A DNA stretch of 64,000 bases from CAZTTG01 sp964615935. GTDB taxonomy: Bacteria > Planctomycetota > UBA1135 > GCA-002686595. The notes under the pieces were generated by a model. The model saw nothing but the letters and a program-made list of their open reading frames with translations, was not told the DNA's origin and searched no databases. The stretch spans positions 1-64,000 of the forward strand of contig CAZTTG010000029.1 in NCBI GenBank assembly GCA_964615935.1. Direction: 5' to 3'. Of this stretch, positions 34,099 through 41,286 are shown one piece after another. The translations under genes were made by a program, and so were the position numbers. How positions within the stretch are numbered: position 1 is the first letter of the stretch; each line of letters starts with the position of its first letter.

Positions 34099-34740
34099 TC
34101 AGCCCAAGCCCGAGCGCTGCTCGCCCTGCTCCGCGTCGCGCAGGCGCGACTCCTGCAGGCGCAGGGCGGACTCGATCTGATCCTCGCTCACCACGCCCAT
34201 CTCCAGGAGCGTCTCGCCGATGCGCCGGCCGGTCACCTGCTGCATCCGCAGGGCCCGCTCGAGCTCGTTGCTCGTGAGCATCGACAGGCTGACCAGGATC
34301 TCCCCCAGACGTCGGCGGTTGATCAGCTTGAGGCCGCTGCTCACCCGCTGGCCCTGGCCTTCGCCGTTGCGGATGGCCTTCAGGAGGTGGGAGAAGCGCT
34401 CCTCGAGCTGGCCCTCCTCCTCCGCGGGCTTCAACGTCTCCTGGAGATAGCCCAGGATCTGCCGGATCGCCGCCAGCGTCTCCCCGGCCTTCACCTGACC
34501 GCGGGTGATCACGGCATCGAGGAGCGAGAGACCCACCTCGCACAGGGGCGCGAAGCAATCCGCACCCTCCTCCGAGAGCTGCCCCTTCAGGGATCGCAGG
34601 TGCGTATGCAATTCCCACATCACTCGCTCGTCGGCCTCGGTGCTGCGAGAGAGGGTGTCCTCCAGGGCGGGCGGCAGGGGGTCGATGGCCCCCAGCTCGG
34701 GGCGGTCCGCCGGGGGGACGGAGGGTGCGGGTTCTGACAT
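34099..34740 (-). CDS. Hpt-like helical region fused to a stand-alone MshEN domain
   Basis: This is a 213-residue soluble protein. Residues 143-200 (LGEILVSLSMLTSNELERAL ... GETLLEMGVVSEDQIESAL) match the MshEN/T2SSE-N domain, which in PilB/MshE ATPases binds cyclic di-GMP or contacts the platform. No ATPase follows in this protein. Residues about 35-105 are all-helical, and HTHLRSLKGQLSEEG resembles the Hpt phosphotransfer helix. The residue at the phospho-His position (three before K-G) is Arg, so phosphotransfer is unlikely. The divergent neighbour at 34911 encodes a GspE-like ATPase that lacks this domain, so the two may work together. ATG 34740 is chosen; an upstream in-frame ATG at 34815 is possible. 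No strong ribosome site is seen. Confidence 0.7.
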   Translation of the reverse strand: MSEPAPSVPPADRPELGAIDPLPPALEDTLSRSTEADERVMWELHTHLRSLKGQLSEEGADCFAPLCEVGLSLLDAVITRGQVKAGETLAAIRQILGYLQETLKPAEEEGQLEERFSHLLKAIRNGEGQGQRVSSGLKLINRRRLGEILVSLSMLTSNELERALRMQQVTGRRIGETLLEMGVVSEDQIESALRLQESRLRDAEQGEQRSGLG

Positions 34741-34910
34741 CGGAACGGTTACCGGTGAGGGGGTGGGCGCGGAGCGGGCCGGATCTCCCCGGTATCGAGC
34801 GGAATCGGCGGTCAACTTCAGCCCCCCCGGATTCCGCCGGGATCGGGGGTTGGCTCAATCGGCCGTTCCGCGGCTTCCGATGAGGGGGGGGCCACCCCGA
34901 GGACGAATCC

Positions 34911-36140
34911 GTGGACTACCCCCCCCCGCTCCCCTGGCCCGGCGCCCCGATCGGTCCGACGCCCCACCCCTGCGGCCGCGAGGACCTCCATCGGGAGGCG
35001 GACGGCCACCTGCGGGACCTGCTCGCCGACGCCCTGGAGGCGGGGGCCACCGACCTCCACCTCGAGCCCCGGTCGGGACGCCTGGTGGTCCGGCTGCGGG
35101 TGGACGGGGTGCTGGGCGAGCACCGGGTCCTGCCGCCCTCCTGGGCCCGCCCGCTCGTGGAGCGCCTCAAGGGCCTCGCGGGCCTGGCGCTCGCTCGCCA
35201 GCGCCTCCCGCAGATCGGCCGCATGGAGAGCCGGATCGGGGGGGAGCGGATCGGGCTCTCGGTGGCCACCGCACCCACCCTCGAGGGGGAGGAGGTCGTG
35301 CTGCGGATCCTGCGCGACCGCGAGCCGCGGACCCTCGAGGAGCTGGACCTCTCGGATCGCCAGCTCGCGCGGATCGAGGGCCTGCTCGAGAGCCGGAGCG
35401 GCCTGATCCTGACCACCGGTCCTCCGCGAAGCGGCCGGACCACCGCGCTCTACGCCATGCTCGATCGCATCGGCTCGGCCGAGCGCAAGGTCGTCACCCT
35501 GGAGGATCCGGTGGCCTTCGAGCTGGAGGGCGCCTCGCAGATCGCCGTGGACGCCGGCGCCGGCTTGGGCTTCGCGGCCGGCCTGCGCGCCGCCCTGCAC
35601 CAGGACGCCGACGTCATCCTGGTGGGCGAGATCCGCGACCGGGAGACCGCCCAGCTCGCCGTGCGGGCCGCGCTGTGCGGCCACCTGGTGCTCTCGAGCC
35701 TGGAGACGGCGGACGCCATCGAGGCCGTCGCGCGGCTGATCGATCTGGGCGCGGAGCCCTACCTGCTGGCCGAGGGCCTGCGCGGCGTCGTGGCCCAGCG
35801 CCTGGTGGGCCGCCCCTGTCCCCACTGCAGCAGCCCGGTCCGACCCTCGTCCCAGCTCCTGGCCTGCGTGAGCCTGGACTCCCGCGCCGAGGGCGCCTTC
35901 CGGGAGGGCGCCGGCTGCGACCGCTGCCGCGGGAGCGGGCTCTCGGGCCTGGTGGCGCTCCACGAGATCATGACGGTCACCGCCGACCTCGCGCGGGAGA
36001 TCCGCCGCGGGGCCTGGACCGAGGAGCTGCGCTGCGCGGCCCGGGACGCCGGCTGGGTCCCCCTGGCGGAGGACGGGCTCGCCAAGGCGCGCGACGGATC
36101 GACCACCCTCCAGGAGGTCATCCTGGCGGTGTGGAGGTAG
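34911..36140 (+). CDS. GspE/PilB-like secretion ATPase with Arg in Walker A and no MshEN domain
   Basis: This is a 409-residue cytoplasmic protein of the type II secretion/type IV pilus ATPase family. GTG 34911 follows GAGGA. The N2 domain has ATDLHLEPRSGRLVVRLRVDG. The P-loop is TTGPPRSGRTTALYA: Arg176 replaces the essential Lys and Arg173 replaces Gly of G-P-T-G-S-G-K-T. The Asp box region is VVTLEDPVAFELEG and Walker B is VILVGEIRDRETAQLAV with its Glu. The His box, usually T-L-H-T-N, is SSLETADA. The tetracysteine zinc site is intact (Cys303, 306, 336, 339). The normal N-terminal MshEN domain is missing but occurs in the divergent neighbour. Low ATPase activity or a structural role is likely. 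No pilin, platform or secretin genes are nearby. Confidence 0.8.
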   Translation: MDYPPPLPWPGAPIGPTPHPCGREDLHREADGHLRDLLADALEAGATDLHLEPRSGRLVVRLRVDGVLGEHRVLPPSWARPLVERLKGLAGLALARQRLPQIGRMESRIGGERIGLSVATAPTLEGEEVVLRILRDREPRTLEELDLSDRQLARIEGLLESRSGLILTTGPPRSGRTTALYAMLDRIGSAERKVVTLEDPVAFELEGASQIAVDAGAGLGFAAGLRAALHQDADVILVGEIRDRETAQLAVRAALCGHLVLSSLETADAIEAVARLIDLGAEPYLLAEGLRGVVAQRLVGRPCPHCSSPVRPSSQLLACVSLDSRAEGAFREGAGCDRCRGSGLSGLVALHEIMTVTADLAREIRRGAWTEELRCAARDAGWVPLAEDGLAKARDGSTTLQEVILAVWR

Positions 36141-36158
36141 GGCCGCCGTGAGCCGGCG

Positions 36159-37214
36159 CTACTCGGCGCTGGCCTCGACGCTCCAGGACGCGCCGCCCGA
36201 GAACTCGATGGTCCCCTCGATGTCGTGGACCTCGCCGCCGGCGTCGATCGAGGCCGCAGCGTCGAAGTAGAACGCCACGTCGGAGCTCATCTCGAAGGCG
36301 AGGACGTGCCCGCCCTCCAGGCTCCACAGGAGCTCGCCCTCGCCCTCCAGCTCGATCTCGACGTCGGCGTGCGAGATGTCGGGCTCGATCCCCATCTCGC
36401 CGCCCTGCAGGGAGATCACCTCGAGGATGACCTCGGCCAGGTCGAGGGCGCCGCTGCCGGCGAGCTCCACCGCAATCACCCCGGCCTCCCCGCCGTCGGC
36501 CTCGCGGGTGCCCTTGTACTGGCAGGTGACGGTGAAGCCCGAGGGGAGGTCCGTCAGCTGGTCCTGCAGGAGCTCGAGGAAGAGGGCGCCCTGCTCGTCG
36601 ATGTCGGCCGAGCTGGCGGCCGCGTCCAGACCTCTGTAGTAGTCGATCCCGGGCAGGAGCAGGCCGGGGATCAGCTCGTTGGCGACCTCCCAGCTCTCGC
36701 CCTCGCTCGGGTCGCCGTCGGGCGGCAGGAGCGCGCGCAGGTCCATGTCCTCGCCCAGGGCCTGCAGGACCTCCTCGTCCTGATCGGAGTCCTCGTCCAC
36801 GAAGTTGACGTCGTACTCCTCCTCCTCGTCGTTCCAGCGGAAGCGGACCTCCGTGCCCTCGAGCTCGTCCACGGTCTCGGAGCCGGAGTCCTCCCCGGAG
36901 TCGTACTCGACGCTCACCTCGCCGAACTCGCGCACCAGGTCGGTGGGCCGACCGTCGCTCACCCCGTTGTAGGTGTCGGTGATCTCCGCGCTGAGGACCA
37001 GGTTGATCGCGGGCTCGGAGTCCATCTGGATCATGCCCCCCATGTCCTGGCCATCGAGCGTGAACACGAGGTCGTCCATGGCGAGGTCCAGCTCGATCTT
37101 GAACTCCTTGGCGATCGTGGTGCCGGACTCGGGGTGGAAGCCCAGCTCGGCCACCGCCGGGGCGAAGGCGAGCAGGAGGGGGACGGCCAGGCAGGTGGAG
37201 AGGGCGCGCTTCAT
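36159..37214 (-). CDS. Acidic exported protein of unknown function
   Basis: This is a 351-residue protein with a clear Sec signal peptide (MKRALSTCLAVPLLLAFAPAVAE), so ATG 37214 is the start. The mature protein is strongly acidic, with a stretch around residues 100-150 rich in Asp/Glu (DSGEDSGSE, NDEEEEYDVNF, DEDSDQDEE) and few basic residues. Its last third is made of alternating beta-like segments (VEIELEGEGELLW, GHVLAFEMSSDVAFYF). There is no lipobox or membrane anchor. I do not recognise the family. The acid-rich part may bind Ca2+, but no EF-hand or DxDxDG repeat is present. It follows recD2 on the same strand with a 247-bp gap holding nothing but GC-rich stems, and ends 18 bp from the convergent ATPase gene. 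Confidence 0.65.
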   Translation of the reverse strand: MKRALSTCLAVPLLLAFAPAVAELGFHPESGTTIAKEFKIELDLAMDDLVFTLDGQDMGGMIQMDSEPAINLVLSAEITDTYNGVSDGRPTDLVREFGEVSVEYDSGEDSGSETVDELEGTEVRFRWNDEEEEYDVNFVDEDSDQDEEVLQALGEDMDLRALLPPDGDPSEGESWEVANELIPGLLLPGIDYYRGLDAAASSADIDEQGALFLELLQDQLTDLPSGFTVTCQYKGTREADGGEAGVIAVELAGSGALDLAEVILEVISLQGGEMGIEPDISHADVEIELEGEGELLWSLEGGHVLAFEMSSDVAFYFDAAASIDAGGEVHDIEGTIEFSGGASWSVEASAE

Positions 37215-37440
37215 GGGCTTCTCGGGGGCTCGGAGGGGGGGCGGGTGACGAAAAAGGGCGGCGCAGGATAGCCGCCGGGTCCCGCCGGCGACAGGGCCGC
37301 CGGTCGTGGGCTCTCCTTCTCGACGCAAACCGCGGGCCACTTCAAGCGAGGGCCGCCGAGGGAGGGCTGGAGGGCCCGAATCGGGGCCTGGGCGCGGGCC
37401 GGGCCTGCCGGGGCGGGCCAGATCCGCCCATCCGGGCGTC

Positions 37441-37463
37441 GAGCCGGCGGAGGATGCCGGCTC
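37441..37463 (-). terminator. Stem-loop overlapping the recD2 stop codon
   Basis: A perfect 8-bp stem (GAGCCGGC/GCCGGCTC) with a 7-base loop begins inside the recD2 stop codon. No T-run follows on the minus strand. It is either a weak terminator or an mRNA-stabilising 3' hairpin. Confidence 0.35.
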
Positions 37464-39723
37464 AGCCGCCCGCGCGCAGGCGGGCCGCCAGGCGGCTCGC
37501 GCGGGTACCCCGCTCGGCGTTGTCCACCGCCATCTGAAGGGCACGCTCCGAGCCCACCAGGACCAGGAGCTCGCGGGCCCGGGTGACCGCGGTGTACAGC
37601 AGGTTGCGCTGCAGCATCTGGCGGTGCTGGACGGCGAGGGGGATCACCACGGCCGGGAACTCGCCGCCCTGGGAGCGGTGCACGGTCATGGCGAAGGCCG
37701 GCTGCAGGTCGTCCAGCTCGGTGTCCTTGTAGGCCACCTCCCGCTCGGGGAAGCGCACGTCCAGGCTGCCGTCCTCGCGCACCCGCGCGATCCGGCCCAT
37801 GTCGCCGTTGAAGAGCTCCTTCTCGTAGTCGTTGCGGGTGTGGATGACGCGGTCGCCCACCCTCCAGATGCGCTCCCCCCGGCGCACCTCGAGCCCGCCG
37901 ATCCCGGCCGCCTCCCGCAGACGACGGTTCAGGGCGTCGACCCCGCAGGGGCCGCGGTACATGGGGGCCAGGACCTGCACCCCTTCCAGGAAGGGGATCC
38001 CGAAGCGCTCGGGGATGCGCTGAGCGGCCACGTCCACCGTCCGCTCGGCGCAGCGCTCCGGATCCTCGGCCCGGAAGAAGTAGAAGTCCGATCCCAGGTC
38101 GCCCGGGGGGGGGAGGCCGGGGAGCCGGCCCTCCAGAATGGCGTGGGCGTTCTCGATGATGCGGCTGCCGGAGCGCTGGCGGAAGATCTGCGTGAGCCGG
38201 AAGAGGGGAACGCACCCGGAGGCGATCAGGTCCTGCAGCACCTGGCCGGGCCCGACCGAGGGGAGTTGGTCGGGATCGCCCACCAGCACCAGGCGCGAGG
38301 GCGGCTGGATGGCCTTGAGCAGGTGATGGGCCAGGACCACGTCCAGCATGGAGACCTCGTCCACCACCACCAGGTCGGCCTCCAGGGGGTCGCGGGCGTT
38401 GCGCTGGAAACGGCCGGTTCCGGGCTCGAAGCCGAGCATGCGGTGGAGGGTGCTGGCCTCCTCGCCGGTGGCCTCGGACAGGCGCTTGGCGGCGCGCCCG
38501 GTGGGGGAGGCCAGGAGGACCCGCGCGCCCGCTCCCCTGGCCAGGGAGACCAGGAGGCGGACGATGGTGGTCTTGCCGACCCCCGGCCCCCCGGTCAGGA
38601 GGGCGACGGGAGCGGCGAGCAGCCCCAGCAGCGCCTCGCGCTGGTGACGGTGCAGGCGGAGCCCGCTGGAGCGCTCGGCGCGCTCCAGCTCCCCCTCCCC
38701 GGCCAGGGCCGAGACGGGGGCGGTGGCGAGAAGGGCGGCGACGCTGCCGGCCACCCCGGCCTCGCTGGTCGCCAGGTGCGGCAGCCAGGCGCAGCGCTCG
38801 GCTCCCTCCTCCTTTGCCGGATCCGGCGCGAGCTCCAGATGGCCCTGCCGGCCGGCGAGATCCAGCGCCGCCCGCAGGACCTCCTCGCTCGCGGCCATCC
38901 CCAGGAGCGCGGCCGCCCGCTCGACCAGGCGCGTCTCGGGAAGGAGGCAGTGGCCGTCCCCGGAGGCCTCCTCGAGGGCGTGCCCCAGGGCGGCCGCACA
39001 GCGCTCGGGGGAGTCCGGCTCGAAGCCCAGCTCGGCCGCCACCTTGTCGGCGGAGCGGAAGCCGAAGCCCGCCACCCGCCTCGCCAGCACGTAGGGATCG
39101 CGCCGGACGATCGCCTCGCAGTCCTCCCCCAAGGTCCGGACCACCGCCAGGGCCTGGACCGGGCCCAGGTCCAGGCCGCGGAGGAAGGCCAGCGCCCGGT
39201 GCTGCCCCGCGGCCTGCCGCACGGCGATGGCGAGCTTCTCCCGCACCGCCGGTCGCAGCCCGCGGACGCCCTCCAGGGCCTCCGGTCGGGTGCGGATGAC
39301 CTCCAGCGCGTCGGCCCCGAGCTTCTCGACGATGCGCCGCGCCAGGGTCGGGCCGACGCCCGGGAAGCTGCGGCCGGCCAGGTAGCGCACCATGCCCTCG
39401 GCCGTGGCCGGGGGCAGAAGCTCCAGGAGAGCGAAGTCGAACTGCCGCCCGTGCTCGGGGTGGGTGACCCAGCGTCCGCCCAGGCGCACGCGCTGGCCGG
39501 GGTCCGGCGCCTCGGCCTGTCCCACGGCGGTGAGGCGCCCCGCGGGGAAGAGATCGGTGGAATCGGGGTCGCTATAACCCCTTTCAGGGGAGATCCTTAG
39601 GACCGTGTACAGGGACCTCTCGTCGTGGTAGATCAGCGACTGGACGGTGCCCTGCAGGACCTCGGAGCTCCGGCTCCGCGAGGAATCTCCCTTCGCGTCG
39701 CCCTCCCGATCCCGGCTCGCCAC
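37462..39723 (-). CDS. recD2: RecD2-type ATP-dependent DNA helicase
   Basis: This is a 753-residue superfamily 1B 5'-3' helicase. The N-terminal domain starts VLQGTVQSLIYHDERSLYTV, followed by two helix-hairpin-helix segments (FPGVGPTLARRIVEKLG and PYVLARRVAGFGFRSADKVA). The motor has Walker A LLTGGPGVGKTTIVRLL, ASPTGRAAKRLSEATG, Walker B LVVVDEVSMLD, motif III LVGDPDQLPSVGPGQVL, motif V MTVHRSQGGEFPAVVIP and motif VI LYTAVTRARELLVLVG. GTG 39723 is the likely start; the frame stays open upstream through the rpsU promoter and gene, which is a shadow. RecD2 acts in mismatch repair and replication-fork or recombination processing when RecBC is absent. Here AddAB is present instead. Confidence 0.9.
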   Translation of the reverse strand: MASRDREGDAKGDSSRSRSSEVLQGTVQSLIYHDERSLYTVLRISPERGYSDPDSTDLFPAGRLTAVGQAEAPDPGQRVRLGGRWVTHPEHGRQFDFALLELLPPATAEGMVRYLAGRSFPGVGPTLARRIVEKLGADALEVIRTRPEALEGVRGLRPAVREKLAIAVRQAAGQHRALAFLRGLDLGPVQALAVVRTLGEDCEAIVRRDPYVLARRVAGFGFRSADKVAAELGFEPDSPERCAAALGHALEEASGDGHCLLPETRLVERAAALLGMAASEEVLRAALDLAGRQGHLELAPDPAKEEGAERCAWLPHLATSEAGVAGSVAALLATAPVSALAGEGELERAERSSGLRLHRHQREALLGLLAAPVALLTGGPGVGKTTIVRLLVSLARGAGARVLLASPTGRAAKRLSEATGEEASTLHRMLGFEPGTGRFQRNARDPLEADLVVVDEVSMLDVVLAHHLLKAIQPPSRLVLVGDPDQLPSVGPGQVLQDLIASGCVPLFRLTQIFRQRSGSRIIENAHAILEGRLPGLPPPGDLGSDFYFFRAEDPERCAERTVDVAAQRIPERFGIPFLEGVQVLAPMYRGPCGVDALNRRLREAAGIGGLEVRRGERIWRVGDRVIHTRNDYEKELFNGDMGRIARVREDGSLDVRFPEREVAYKDTELDDLQPAFAMTVHRSQGGEFPAVVIPLAVQHRQMLQRNLLYTAVTRARELLVLVGSERALQMAVDNAERGTRASRLAARLRAGG

Positions 39724-39767
39724 CCGGCCAGGATCCCGCTTCGAGGTCCGCTTTTCCAGAATCGCCT

Positions 39768-39795
39768 TTGTGGCGAAACGGGCCCCTCCTACACT
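39768..39795 (+). promoter_or_regulatory. Candidate rpsU promoter
   Basis: TTGTGG (39768-39773) and TACACT (39790-39795) are 16 bp apart, 36 bases before the TTG start of rpsU. They lie in the 108-bp divergent gap shared with recD2. Confidence 0.45.
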
Positions 39796-39831
39796 CTGCG
39801 GCCCGTTTTCTCCCGGAGTAGGTATCCCGCC

Positions 39832-40095
39832 TTGTCGATCAAAGTACAGGTCAAGCCCAACGAGTCCCTCGAAGCCGCCCTCCGGCGGTTCAAGCGGCAG
39901 TGCAACTTCAGCGGGATCTTCCGCCTGGCCAAGTCGAGGACCTGGCACGAGAAGCGATCGGACGCCCGCCGGCGTGAGCGCCGTGAGCGCCTGCGCACCA
40001 TCCAGCGGGCCACCCGCCTGGCCCAGCTCGCCCTGAGAGGCAAGAGCACCCGCCGGGGCGCCGCGCGCCGCCGCAGCACCCGGGGCCGCCGCTGA
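39832..40095 (+). CDS. rpsU: 30S ribosomal protein bS21
   Basis: This is an 87-residue, very basic ribosomal protein. TTG 39832 is the start, with GGAG at 39814. The family pattern is complete: SIKVQVKPNESLEAALRRFK, RLAKSRTWHEKRSDARRRER and a basic tail. It is longer than the 71-residue E. coli protein because of an extra Arg/Lys/Ala/Ser-rich tail of about 20 residues (GKSTRRGAARRRSTRGRR). bS21 binds near the anti-Shine-Dalgarno end of 16S rRNA and aids initiation. It is monocistronic, with its own promoter candidate. Confidence 0.93.
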   Translation: MSIKVQVKPNESLEAALRRFKRQCNFSGIFRLAKSRTWHEKRSDARRRERRERLRTIQRATRLAQLALRGKSTRRGAARRRSTRGRR

Positions 40096-40210
40096 GCCCC
40101 GCCCGTCCGGCGGAGCCCGCCCCGAGCGCGTACAATCGCCTCGGGTTCGCCTGCGCTCCGCCGGGAGGCAGCCGATCCCTTCGAGGGGGCGCCGCGCCGC
40201 GCCGGTCGGG

Positions 40211-41281
40211 ATGAAGGTCTTCCCCAGGGATCGAGACCTCAACCTCCCTCCCGAGGAGGTCGAGCTGCGGGTGGAGGCCCGGGATCTGCAGCTCCCGATC
40301 GAGCGGGTCGAGCTGCGCCTGGATCAGTTCCTCCAGCGGGCCCTGAAGTGGCGCTCGCGCACCTCGATCCAGGACCTGATCCGGGGGGGGCGCGTCTCGG
40401 TCGATCCCGCCGCCCCCGCGCGCCCGGAGGGATCGGGCACCCTCGCGGTCGAGCGTCGGCCCGGACGCCGTCTGCGCCACGGCAGCCGGGTGGTGATCGC
40501 GATTCCCGAAGCCAGCCGCCTGCCCCGGGCGCGCGCCCGAGCGGAGGATCTCGCCATCCTGTACGAGGACGAGCGGGTGGTGGCGGTGGACAAGCCCCCC
40601 ATGGTGGTCGTCCACCCGGCGGGTCGCCATCTCACGGACACCCTGATCCAGCAGATCTACCGGCTCTACCCGGTTCCATCGGGCGAGCGCGCCGCCCGCC
40701 CGCGCCTGTGTCACCGGCTCGACCGCGAGACCAGCGGCCTGATCCTGGTGGGCAAGGACCCCGAGGCGCACAGCGCGGTGATGGGTCAGTTCGAGAACCG
40801 CCTGGTGGAGAAGGAGTACCTGGCCATCGTGCGCGGCAACCCCCAGCTGGAGCGCGGCCTGGTGGACCACGACCTGGGATCCGCGCGCGGCGCCGCGATC
40901 GGCCTCCAGATGGCGGTGGTCCCCGCGGGACTGCCCTCGCGGACCGAGTGGAGCGTCCTCGAGCGCCGGCGCGACTGCGCCCTGCTCGCCTGTCGACCGC
41001 TGACCGGCCGCCAGCACCAGATCCGCGTGCACATGGAGGCCATCGGCCACCCGCTGGTGGGCGACAAGCTCTACGGCGCTCCCGAGGGCGCCTTCGAGCG
41101 CGGCATGCGCAACGAGCTCACCGAGCGGGACCTCACCGAGCTGGGCCTGCCCCGCCACGCCCTGCACAACCACCGCCTGGTCTTCACCACCCCCGACGGC
41201 GATCGCCGGGTGGAGGTGAGCAGCCCGCTGGCCGAGGACCTGCGAGACTGGCTGGACGGGCAGCCGCCGGCGGAGGGCTGA
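40211..41281 (+). CDS. RluA-family pseudouridine synthase with S4 domain
   Basis: This is a 356-residue RNA-modifying enzyme. An N-terminal S4 RNA-binding domain (LRLDQFLQRALKWRSRTSIQ, GGRVSVD) is followed by the catalytic domain. The domain begins ILYEDERVVAVDKPPMVVVHP, and the active-site loop is LCHRLDRETSGLILVGK (catalytic Asp in H-R-L-D). It then has KEYLAIVRG and LTGRQHQIRVHMEAIGHPLVGDKLYG. This is the RluD/RluC-type arrangement acting on 23S rRNA; the exact target uridines are not readable. ATG 40211 has no strong ribosome site. A TACAAT box at 40131-40136 could be the -10. Confidence 0.9.
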   Translation: MKVFPRDRDLNLPPEEVELRVEARDLQLPIERVELRLDQFLQRALKWRSRTSIQDLIRGGRVSVDPAAPARPEGSGTLAVERRPGRRLRHGSRVVIAIPEASRLPRARARAEDLAILYEDERVVAVDKPPMVVVHPAGRHLTDTLIQQIYRLYPVPSGERAARPRLCHRLDRETSGLILVGKDPEAHSAVMGQFENRLVEKEYLAIVRGNPQLERGLVDHDLGSARGAAIGLQMAVVPAGLPSRTEWSVLERRRDCALLACRPLTGRQHQIRVHMEAIGHPLVGDKLYGAPEGAFERGMRNELTERDLTELGLPRHALHNHRLVFTTPDGDRRVEVSSPLAEDLRDWLDGQPPAEG

Positions 41282-41286
41282 CCCGC

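Noticed and set aside
37215..37461. tRNA or small RNA in the gap between recD2 and the acidic protein gene
   Set aside because: Only GC-rich stems; no cloverleaf, CCA end or promoter seen.
39724..40242. N-terminal extension of RecD2 back to 40242
   Set aside because: It would run antisense through rpsU and its promoter and has a low-complexity Ala/Gly/Pro composition unlike RecD2.
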